Shown: positions 7,926 through 14,169 of the stretch, one piece after another
How positions within the stretch are numbered: position 1 is the first letter of the stretch
Layout of the letters: every line of letters starts with the position of its first letter
From: Clostridiaceae bacterium
GTDB lineage: Bacteria; Bacillota; Clostridia; Oscillospirales; Butyricicoccaceae
Direction: 5' to 3'
Assembly: GCA_016293155.1 (NCBI GenBank)
Contig: JAEDEU010000032.1
Span: forward strand, 1 to 15,158
DNA length: 15,158 bases
The notes under the pieces: model-generated
What the model saw: only the letters and a program-made list of their open reading frames with translations
Told to the model about the DNA's origin: nothing
Databases searched by the model: none
Program-made: the position numbers and the translations under genes

Positions 7926-9179
7926 TTAAATATCCAGACTGTTTTCATTCAGCAGGAAATCATAGACGCTCATAATCAGGACACCATTCTCATTATAATA
8001 CGGTGCCGGAGTATCCTTGGTGATGATAATTCGCTTGAAGAAATCTCCGGTCAGCATCAGAGAACGCTGTTCCTGCTCCATCTTCGCCTGATCCGGAATC
8101 GCGTAAGCGGACTGGATATAGTAGCGTTTGGAGCCTTTGTTGCAGACGAAGTCAATTTCCAGCTGTTTGCGGATGCTGTTGCCCTTTTCGTTGGTATCAT
8201 ACTGCATGATAACACCCACATCCACATTGAAGCCGCGGATTTTCAGCTCATTGAAAATGATGTTTTCCATGCTGTGCGTTTCTTCCAGCTGTCTGAAATT
8301 CAGGCGGGCATTTCTCAGCCCCATGTCGGTGAAGTAGTATTTCACCGGGGTATCAATGTATTTTTTGCCTTTTACATCATACCGGACAGCGCTGTCGATC
8401 AGGAAGGAATCGCAGAGATAATCAATATACTTCTTGATCGTATTGCTGCTGATTTTCTTGTTCTTGACCGACCGGAAGGTTGCGGCAAGTTTTTCAGGGT
8501 TTGTCAGCGAACCGATTGCGGAGGATAGAATGTTCAGAAGCTCTTCCAGCTCCGCCTTGTTTCGGATGTTGTGCCTTCCGACAATATCCGAAATATAGGT
8601 CTCCTCAAAGAGAGATTTCAGAAACGCGATTTTCTGATCCGGAGTGGTAAAGCTCAGCACCAGCGGCAGACCGCCGTACAGCATATACTCATTCCAACCA
8701 TCCTGCTTCGTGCCGGGATAAACCGACATGAATTCCGCAAAGCTGAGTGGGTACATATGCACTTCATCGCCGCGTCCTCTGAACTCTGTGATCACATCCT
8801 TGGAGAGAAAGCGGGCATTACTTCCGGTCACATACACATCCACATTTTTCATTCGGGTCAGGCTGTTCAGGATTGCCTCAAATTCCCCAAGCAGCTGCAC
8901 CTCGTCAAGCAGCACATAATACATGCCGTCGTCTTTGATCTTCTCCTTCAGGTAAGGATAGAGCACATCGGGATCGCGGTACTGCTTGTTTTCATAAGCA
9001 TCAAACGCAATCTCAATGATGTGGCTTTTTTCTATTCCTTCTGAAAGCAGGTAATCCTTGAAGAGAGTGAACAGAAGATAAGATTTTCCGCATCTCCTCA
9101 TGCCGGTTATCACTTTAATCAATCCGTTATGCTTCTTGCTGATCAGCAGATTCAGGTAACGGTCTCTTTTAATTTCCAT
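7926..9179 (-). CDS. AAA_14/DUF4143 family ATPase with restriction-nuclease-like C-terminal domain
   Basis: Encodes 417 aa. The N-terminal AAA_14 ATPase shows Walker A GMRRCGKS (26-33), Walker B YYVLLDEVQ (87-95) and sensor TGSNA (118-122), followed by the GRGDEVHMYPLSFAEF segment (from 135) typical of DUF4143 proteins. The C-terminal region has a PD-(D/E)xK-like pattern: E311 in a helix, EIDF (341-344) and YYIQ (353-356), where Gln replaces the usual acidic/Lys pair. The ATG at 9179 is chosen over a GTG at 9188 because AGGAGG ends 8 nt upstream. Coding is visibly more AT-rich than its neighbours, and the gene has its own promoter, palindromes and terminator, so it looks like inserted cargo. 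The family is very widespread and its function is unsettled. Nuclease activity is unproven here. Confidence 0.92.
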   Translation of the reverse strand: MEIKRDRYLNLLISKKHNGLIKVITGMRRCGKSYLLFTLFKDYLLSEGIEKSHIIEIAFDAYENKQYRDPDVLYPYLKEKIKDDGMYYVLLDEVQLLGEFEAILNSLTRMKNVDVYVTGSNARFLSKDVITEFRGRGDEVHMYPLSFAEFMSVYPGTKQDGWNEYMLYGGLPLVLSFTTPDQKIAFLKSLFEETYISDIVGRHNIRNKAELEELLNILSSAIGSLTNPEKLAATFRSVKNKKISSNTIKKYIDYLCDSFLIDSAVRYDVKGKKYIDTPVKYYFTDMGLRNARLNFRQLEETHSMENIIFNELKIRGFNVDVGVIMQYDTNEKGNSIRKQLEIDFVCNKGSKRYYIQSAYAIPDQAKMEQEQRSLMLTGDFFKRIIITKDTPAPYYNENGVLIMSVYDFLLNENSLDI

Positions 9180-9187
9180 GCAGCGCA

Positions 9188-9193
9188 CCTCCT
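9188..9193 (-). promoter_or_regulatory. Ribosome binding site of the ATPase gene
   Basis: AGGAGG, 8 nt before the ATG at 9179. Its first bases are the last bases of the palindrome at 9192-9233, so RNA folding or protein binding there could affect translation. Confidence 0.8.
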
Positions 9194-9233
9194 ATTGCGG
9201 ATTTTTGCGGTTTACTGCAATTATCCGCAATAG
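9192..9233. promoter_or_regulatory. Nested palindrome over the ATPase transcription start (probable operator)
   Basis: A perfect 11-bp inverted repeat (9192-9202 and 9223-9233) encloses a second imperfect dyad. The TTGCGG-type half-sites begin at 9195, 9205, 9215 (CTGCAA) and 9225, exactly 10 bp apart. The block runs from just after the -10 box to the ribosome binding site. A bound repressor would block initiation; an RNA hairpin could also hide the ribosome binding site. Confidence 0.72.
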
Positions 9234-9234
9234 T

Positions 9235-9263
9235 ATTATACCACGCGCGAAGTCATTTTACAA
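9235..9263 (-). promoter_or_regulatory. Sigma-A-type promoter of the ATPase gene
   Basis: The -35 TTGTAA (9258-9263) and the perfect -10 TATAAT (9235-9240) are separated by 17 bp on the minus strand. The predicted transcription start is near 9228, leaving a leader of about 49 nt before the ATG. Palindromes lie on both sides, so regulation is likely. Confidence 0.75.
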
Positions 9264-9276
9264 CCGGTCTACGAAA

Positions 9277-9302
9277 GATTTTTGCGGTTTCCCGCAAAAA
9301 TC
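9277..9302. promoter_or_regulatory. Second TTGCGG/CCGCAA palindrome upstream of the ATPase promoter
   Basis: A perfect 11-bp inverted repeat (9277-9287 and 9292-9302) with a 4-nt spacer, centred about 26 bp upstream of the -35 box. It repeats the half-site of the palindrome at 9192-9233 with the same 10-bp offset (9282 and 9292). It is probably a second binding site for the same protein. It could fold as RNA, but no U-tract follows on the minus strand. Confidence 0.65.
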
Positions 9303-9321
9303 TGAAATAGGAATCAAGCCG

Positions 9322-9361
9322 TATTCCGAAATCCGGTGCGCCTGCACCTTTTTTCGGAATA
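9322..9361. repeat. Nested inverted repeat just after the TTRAP gene
   Basis: A perfect 10-bp outer repeat (9322-9331 and 9352-9361) encloses a 5-bp hairpin (9335-9339 and 9344-9348). It begins 3 nt after the TTRAP stop. Read on the plus strand, the inner hairpin is followed by TTTTTT (9349-9354). On the minus strand there is no proper U-tract. It may be the 3' end structure of the upstream operon or a boundary of the inserted cassette. Confidence 0.5.
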
Positions 9362-9364
9362 GAA

Positions 9365-9583
9365 TCAGATATCGAAATCGGGGTAGAGCTCCAGCTGCCC
9401 GAACTCCTCATCGGTCATTGTTCCCAGTTTTGTAAGCGTCCCCTCGGTCAGCGACAACAGCTGGACCTCATCGCGTTCCAGGTACTTCTTCATTTCCGTG
9501 AGCTTCTGCATCAGACCGGTACGGCTGCTGCCGGCGCTGTAGATGCACATCAGATTCATCTCGTCATTGGTGAAATTCATCAT
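9365..9583 (-). CDS. TTRAP-type transposon-transfer assisting protein
   Basis: A 72-aa acidic protein, MMNFTNDEMNLMCIYS at the start and QLELYPDFDI at the end. The pattern N-F-T-x-DE-x-NLMCIY, a middle LTEMKKYLE helix, a TLTKL segment and the LYPDFD end match the TTRAP family of Clostridium conjugative elements, at about its usual length. The biochemical role of the family is not established. The ATG overlaps the stop of the ArdC-like gene as ATGA (9580-9583), so translation is probably coupled. A second ATG follows immediately. In related elements I recall this gene sitting directly upstream of the giant helicase; here a regulated cassette lies in between. Confidence 0.85.
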   Translation of the reverse strand: MMNFTNDEMNLMCIYSAGSSRTGLMQKLTEMKKYLERDEVQLLSLTEGTLTKLGTMTDEEFGQLELYPDFDI

Positions 9584-11706
9584 ATCAGATCCCTTTCTGC
9601 GCTTTTCGTCTGCGCGGTCTTTTCGCTTCTGGACGGCGCGGGTGCATGGAGCATTGCCAACACGGAAGGCTTTTTGCCCGGTTCAGAAACCTGCTTATCT
9701 TCCTGAACGACCTGTCTGGCTGCTTCAAACAGAGCCGATAAATCGGGAGCCTTGGGTTTGGTCTCCGGCTGTTCCTTTGGACCGTTGTTGATGATGCCGT
9801 CGATCATCCCGTAATCGTCCTCCATGGACATCTCCGCATTTTTCAGGTAATTGTCCGGAAGAAACGCCGGAAACTGAACAAAGCCCACGCTGTCCACATA
9901 ATGAGAGCTTACCGCACCCTGCTGCTTTAAGACAACAATGTCGCTGACAGACAGGCTGTGCCCGGTAAAATCCTGCGGGTGGGCAGTGTTGAACTTCATG
10001 TACAGGTCATCCAGGCGGGCTTCTGTACTGCCGTCAGACGGAAGAGAGCCGGAATAAACCGCCTCATAATGGTCAAATGCAGGCTCAAGACCATGTTCCC
10101 GGAGATACTGAGAATTCATAAAGCGAAGCTCGGCCAGTTCCGGATCTCTGCGGAGCTGATAAATGCAGTAGCTGTCTGCCGGATTCTGCTGGAAGGCTTT
10201 CTGCCATCTGTTTTCCGTGATGACAGGAAACTGCTCCTTTACCGCCTCCCAGTCTGCGCGGTCAATGCCGAAGATGCCGTCATGGTTCAGAATCTCCGTC
10301 TGTTCAAAAGCCATCGCCTCGGTATTGTCCCCATAGAGAAGATATACCGGCACATCGCGTTCAAACAGCTCCATGGCGCGTTCCTTTGTCAGCGGGAGCA
10401 TCGCATCATCCGTATAGCCGTAAGCGTTCCGCGCCTCCACGGAAATTGCCGGGTCAGCCGGAGTATCCGTCTCCGGCTCCGGGTTTTCCTGCACAGGCGG
10501 CTCAATGGCAATCACCGCATCCTGCGCGGCCTGCAATTCATCCAGTATCCCGATGTCCGCAACCTGAAGCGGGGCGTTCTGCCCGATTCCATGGGAGTTG
10601 CAGATTTCCAGTGCCGATTCGGCCAGCGTGCTGATCTCCATATCCAGCTGACCGCCGTCGAGTTCCTTCATGGATGCCTTATCGTAAATCGTGTAATCCA
10701 CGCCGGTGTCCGTGCGCTGAACATGAAGATACCGGTCATCCACGGCATAAAGGCGCTCCATCGCCATGGCAGGTTCAGCAGCAATCAGCTCCGCCTCGCG
10801 CTCTTTCAGGATTTCCGCATAGTGCCGGTCGATATCGTTGATAAGGCCGTCGGCGGTCTTGCTGATCACCTCCAGGCTTTCCCGCAGCTCCGGCAGGGTT
10901 TTATCCTTTGACCAGGACGCGATATAGCCGAAACTGTTATCACCGGTGGCGATGCCGTAATAGGCGCACACTGCATAGGAGATGCTTTCCGCCTGCACCT
11001 CTTCGGTACTGCGGGAGAGTTCTGGTGTTTTCTCCTCAGTATCTTTGGTTCGATTGTGAAGCAGCGCGTGCGCCATCTCATGTATGACCGCAGATACCGT
11101 CTGCACCTCGCTCATGCCTTTGCGGATGGCGATATCCTGATGCTCCAGATCAAAGTAACCGTCCATGCCGCCGCCCATCACTTCAATGGAAATGGGAACC
11201 GGAGAGGAGCGGCGCAGCGCCTCCATGAACACATCGTAATTTGCCACATTACCAGACAGGTCATGGGCCAGCTGGGGCAAAGGCTTGCCCTCGGTCTGCG
11301 AAACGTCGAACACCGTCACCGGCTTGTACATGGGAATCTGGATGGTCTTTTCCTCCGTAATGATTTTCCCGTCCGCATCCAGCATGGGAAGCTGCGTATC
11401 CGGGTCGAGCTTTTCCTGCTCGATTTTCTTCTTGAAGGGAGTCGGGGCAATGATTTTTATGCCGTGTTCTCCCTTGATGACATTTCTGCCGAACTGATTC
11501 TTCCATTTGTTGAAGCCCGCCACCAGCGTGGCGTCCGGTTTCTGCATATGAATCAGCACCTGATTGTTTACGCTGTAATGGTGAAACCGGCTCATGGTCT
11601 GAAGATACTGCGCATAGCTCTCCGACTGGAACAGCTCCTTGATGCCGTCCTCAATACTCGCCGTGATCTCCTTCAGCCTGTCCCGGCTGCTCTGTTTTTC
11701 TGCCAT
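9580..11706 (-). CDS. ArdC-like antirestriction/zincin protein with YodL and DUF4316 domains
   Basis: Encodes 708 aa. The N-terminal ArdC-N-like ssDNA-binding module (residues about 1-140) is followed by a metallopeptidase-like segment with HEMAH (209-213) and a downstream acidic pair in STEEVQAES (233-241), a typical gluzincin layout. Residues 315-375 and 450-490 look like small 'large polyvalent protein' modules. A YodL domain (about 513-617, with GHSLSVSDIVVL) leads into DUF4316 (about 620-645, with DDYGMIDGIINNG). The start at 11706 is chosen over 11766 because AAAGGA lies 6 nt upstream. There is no signal peptide, so it is cytoplasmic or transferred with the DNA. ArdC proteins of plasmids protect incoming DNA from restriction; that role and the protease activity are inferred here. 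It is coupled to the TTRAP gene by an ATGA overlap. Confidence 0.9.
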   Translation of the reverse strand: MAEKQSSRDRLKEITASIEDGIKELFQSESYAQYLQTMSRFHHYSVNNQVLIHMQKPDATLVAGFNKWKNQFGRNVIKGEHGIKIIAPTPFKKKIEQEKLDPDTQLPMLDADGKIITEEKTIQIPMYKPVTVFDVSQTEGKPLPQLAHDLSGNVANYDVFMEALRRSSPVPISIEVMGGGMDGYFDLEHQDIAIRKGMSEVQTVSAVIHEMAHALLHNRTKDTEEKTPELSRSTEEVQAESISYAVCAYYGIATGDNSFGYIASWSKDKTLPELRESLEVISKTADGLINDIDRHYAEILKEREAELIAAEPAMAMERLYAVDDRYLHVQRTDTGVDYTIYDKASMKELDGGQLDMEISTLAESALEICNSHGIGQNAPLQVADIGILDELQAAQDAVIAIEPPVQENPEPETDTPADPAISVEARNAYGYTDDAMLPLTKERAMELFERDVPVYLLYGDNTEAMAFEQTEILNHDGIFGIDRADWEAVKEQFPVITENRWQKAFQQNPADSYCIYQLRRDPELAELRFMNSQYLREHGLEPAFDHYEAVYSGSLPSDGSTEARLDDLYMKFNTAHPQDFTGHSLSVSDIVVLKQQGAVSSHYVDSVGFVQFPAFLPDNYLKNAEMSMEDDYGMIDGIINNGPKEQPETKPKAPDLSALFEAARQVVQEDKQVSEPGKKPSVLAMLHAPAPSRSEKTAQTKSAERDLI

Positions 11707-11728
11707 ATACCATCCTTTCCGGGAAACA

Positions 11729-11754
11729 GGGCGCAGAGCCGAAGCCCTGCGCCT
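11729..11754 (-). other. Stable UUCG-tetraloop hairpin in the operon
   Basis: On the minus strand a GC-rich stem of about 10 bp (one G-U pair) closes a TTCG loop. It lies in the gap between the 102-aa gene (stop at 11766-11768) and the ArdC-like start at 11706. No U-tract follows, so it is not a standard terminator. It may be an mRNA-stability or processing element that sets relative expression within the operon. Confidence 0.6.
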
Positions 11755-11765
11755 ATCTCCCTGCA

Positions 11766-12074
11766 TTATTCGTCCGAATCGCGGCCTTTACTTCTGTCCG
11801 GCGGGACGGTGCCGGCCTCCTTTGCACGCCTGCTGGCCGCCTCGCGCCGCGCTCTGGAAAACGGCTCACGGACGGAAACACAGCTTTTCGGCACAATATA
11901 GCTTTTCGCACCGGCAGAGGAGCGTTTTTTCTCCTCATACACTTCTTCCGGACATTTTCTGCAAAGGGCGTCCAGCTTTTTAATCAGCCTCCTGTCATAG
12001 GTGTAGACGCTGGCGGTATCGTCTGCATCGGAAAACAGGATGATCGTTTCGCGTTCTGCGGGGCTCAGCTTCAT
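11766..12074 (-). CDS. Conserved conjugative-element protein of unknown function, 102 aa
   Basis: A cytoplasmic protein beginning MKLSPAERETIILFSDADDT. The N-terminal half has the look of a small family I remember from Firmicutes elements and phages: M-K-L-(S/T)-x2-ERET, an acidic D-D-T stretch, then Y-T-Y-(D/N)-RLIKKL and a Cys pair near 38-41. No function is known to me. The C-terminal half is basic and low in complexity, rich in Arg, Ala, Ser and Lys, probably disordered and possibly nucleic-acid binding. Its ATG overlaps the topoisomerase stop as ATGA (12071-12074), with GGGAG 11 nt upstream, so it is probably made in step with the topoisomerase. Confidence 0.78.
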   Translation of the reverse strand: MKLSPAERETIILFSDADDTASVYTYDRRLIKKLDALCRKCPEEVYEEKKRSSAGAKSYIVPKSCVSVREPFSRARREAASRRAKEAGTVPPDRSKGRDSDE

Positions 12075-14122
12075 GCGCCGGTTTTCTCCCTGTCAAACTC
12101 CAGAGCATAGCTGGATTTCTGCCCGTCGTCCGTCAGTACGAGGTAGGCGGAATAGCTTTTGCCGGTCTTTTCGGAGTACATGCCGCTGACAAAGGTTTTT
12201 CCATCCTTCAGAAGCGCCTCCGCCATCTTTTTTGTCAGAATGATGTGCTTTGCGGACAGATAGCGGTTGTCCTTCCAGAGCCCGAAGCGGCAGTCGCGGC
12301 GCTCACAGAAAAAGCCGGTCTTGCTCTCCGTAACCGGACCGCCGCAGCGAGGGCATTTTCCAACCACCGGGCGTCCTGACGGGAACAGCACCTCTGCACC
12401 GCTCACAGGTTCGTAGTCGCGCACCAATTTGGAAACCATGCGGCTGATCTGCTCCATGAACGCCTCTGGGGAGAGCTCGCCGCGCTCGATCTCTTTCAGC
12501 ATGTTCTCCCATTCCGCAGTCAGAAGCGGAGACTGAAGCTGTTCCGGAAGCACCGTGATCAGGGAGATACCGATGTCCTGCGGAACCAGGCTGACCGCCT
12601 TTTTATTCTTCTTTCGCTCCACAAAACCGGAGGAAACCAGCTTCTCCAGAATCCCGGCGCGGGTGGCGGGTGTGCCCAGCCCCTTGCGCTCGGCATCATC
12701 CGGCATCTCTTTCGCCCCGGCATTTTCCATGGCGGAAAGCAGCGTATCCTCGGTGTATCGGGCAGGCGGCTTTGTCTTTCCTTCCTCCAGCGAAACATCA
12801 AAACTGTCAATGGACTGTCCTTCCGTCATCGGAGGGAGTACCCTTTCCTTCTGTTCGCCCGCCGCATAGCTTTTCCAGCCGGTGTTCAGCACCGTTTTTC
12901 CCTTTGCGGTGAATACCTGCCCGCCGCATTCAACAGTTACTACCGTTTCCAGATAGGAATACGGCGCACTGACCGCCATCAGCACCTGACGGGCAACCAG
13001 CTTCAGCACCTCGCGCTCTCCGGCTGTCAGCGCAGACAGTTCAGCTTCTCCGGCAGCCATCGTGGGAATGACGGCATGGTGATCGGAAACCTTACGGCTG
13101 TCGCAGACCTGTTTTGCAAATACATCTCCGACCGATACGCCGAGAATCCCGGCGGCGCAGGCAGCGACGGCCGGAACCCCGCTTTCCATATCGTCCGTCA
13201 GGAAGCGGCTGTCGGTTCGCGGATAGGTACAGAGCTTTTTCTCATACAGGGACTGAAGGTAGTCCAGCGTCTGCTGAGCGGTGAAGCCCAGGATGCGGTT
13301 GGCATCTCTCTGGAGCGTTGTCAGGTCATAGAGCGCAGGGGCTTTTTCAGATTTTTCTTTCTGCTCCACGCTGCGGATCACTGCCGGCGCTCCTGTGCAG
13401 GCGGATTTCAGATTTTCCGCATCCGGCTTGTTTTTCAGCTTTTCACTGGTTGCCGTGAAATCACCGGCGTCCAGCTTCACCGTATAAAAAAGCTCCGGCT
13501 GAAATGCCTTGATTTCCGCTTCCCGCTGTACCAGCAGCGCCAGCGTAGGCGACACCACGCGTCCGACATTCAGCGTGCGGTGATACAGCACCGAGAAAAG
13601 CCGGGTAGCGTTGATGCCCACCAGCCAGTCCGCCTTGCTTCTGCAAAGCGAAGCATCATAGAGATGGTCGTACTCGCTGCCGTCGCGCAGGTTTTCAAAG
13701 CCCTCGCGGATTGCCGCATCCTCCATGGAAGAAATCCAGAGGCGCTTCACGGGTTTCACGCAGCCTGCCAGCAGATAAACGGTGCGGAAAATCAGCTCGC
13801 CCTCGCGTCCCGCGTCGCAGGCATTGATGATTTCCGTCACATCCGAACGGCGCATCAGCTCCGTCAGCAGATCCAGCTGCTTTTTCTTATCGCGCCCGAC
13901 GCTGTACTGCCAGCTTTCCGGAATGATGGGGAGCTGTTCACGGCTCCATCTGGCATACGCCTCGTCATATACCTCGGCGGAAGCCAGTTCCGCCAGGTGG
14001 CCGAAGCACCAGGAAACGAGAAAATTTCCTCCTTCGCAATAACCGTCCCGGCGCTTGTCAGCGCCAAGGACGGCAGAAATGGATTTGGCCACAGAGGGCT
14101 TTTCGGTAATCACAAGCTTCAT
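12071..14122 (-). CDS. topB: DNA topoisomerase III (type IA), ICE-borne
   Basis: Encodes 683 aa. The N-terminal Toprim domain begins KLVITEKPSVAKS with Glu7, and the acidic motif is CDAGREGE (102-109). The catalytic tyrosine is Y300 in CTYPRTDSR, and DHHAVIPT (347-354) is the conserved type IA segment. The C-terminus has a zinc finger with C590, C593, C606 and C611. The enzyme cuts and passes single strands to relax or decatenate DNA. Copies on conjugative elements are thought to help processing or re-circularisation of transferred DNA; that is inference. The ATG at 14122 is chosen over 14170 because AGAGG lies 8 nt upstream and the protein then begins exactly at the Toprim strand. It lies 47 nt downstream of the DUF4366 gene and overlaps the next gene by ATGA. 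Confidence 0.96.
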   Translation of the reverse strand: MKLVITEKPSVAKSISAVLGADKRRDGYCEGGNFLVSWCFGHLAELASAEVYDEAYARWSREQLPIIPESWQYSVGRDKKKQLDLLTELMRRSDVTEIINACDAGREGELIFRTVYLLAGCVKPVKRLWISSMEDAAIREGFENLRDGSEYDHLYDASLCRSKADWLVGINATRLFSVLYHRTLNVGRVVSPTLALLVQREAEIKAFQPELFYTVKLDAGDFTATSEKLKNKPDAENLKSACTGAPAVIRSVEQKEKSEKAPALYDLTTLQRDANRILGFTAQQTLDYLQSLYEKKLCTYPRTDSRFLTDDMESGVPAVAACAAGILGVSVGDVFAKQVCDSRKVSDHHAVIPTMAAGEAELSALTAGEREVLKLVARQVLMAVSAPYSYLETVVTVECGGQVFTAKGKTVLNTGWKSYAAGEQKERVLPPMTEGQSIDSFDVSLEEGKTKPPARYTEDTLLSAMENAGAKEMPDDAERKGLGTPATRAGILEKLVSSGFVERKKNKKAVSLVPQDIGISLITVLPEQLQSPLLTAEWENMLKEIERGELSPEAFMEQISRMVSKLVRDYEPVSGAEVLFPSGRPVVGKCPRCGGPVTESKTGFFCERRDCRFGLWKDNRYLSAKHIILTKKMAEALLKDGKTFVSGMYSEKTGKSYSAYLVLTDDGQKSSYALEFDREKTGA

Positions 14123-14130
14123 ATCATTAT

Positions 14131-14137
14131 CCTCTCT
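14131..14137 (-). promoter_or_regulatory. Ribosome binding site of topoisomerase III
   Basis: AGAGAGG, 8 nt before the ATG at 14122. It supports the shorter topoisomerase start over the ATG at 14170, which overlaps the upstream stop codon. Confidence 0.7.
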
Positions 14138-14169
14138 TTCTCTGATTAGCGCAGATGCGGTCTGCGCCA

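Noticed and set aside
9179..9188. GTG start at 9188 for the ATPase
   Set aside because: It would place the start next to the AGGAGG site with no usable spacing. The ATG at 9179 has 8 nt spacing.
7718..9188. The cassette as an insertion sequence
   Set aside because: No transposase is present, and no matching terminal inverted repeats were found at its two ends by eye.
9192..9302. Repeats taken as a short CRISPR array or an att site
   Set aside because: The units are short inverted hexamers with fixed 10-bp phasing around a promoter. There are no spacers of about 30 bp, no cas genes, and no integrase nearby.
6910..11901. Plus-strand open frames such as 7028-7975, 7638-8528, 9958-10911 and 11056-11901
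   Set aside because: Antisense to the giant gene's 5' part, the ATPase and the ArdC-like gene, all supported by motifs and ribosome binding sites. No family match is visible.
13076..14149. Plus-strand open frame of 357 codons
   Set aside because: It is antisense to topoisomerase III, which has all its catalytic motifs.
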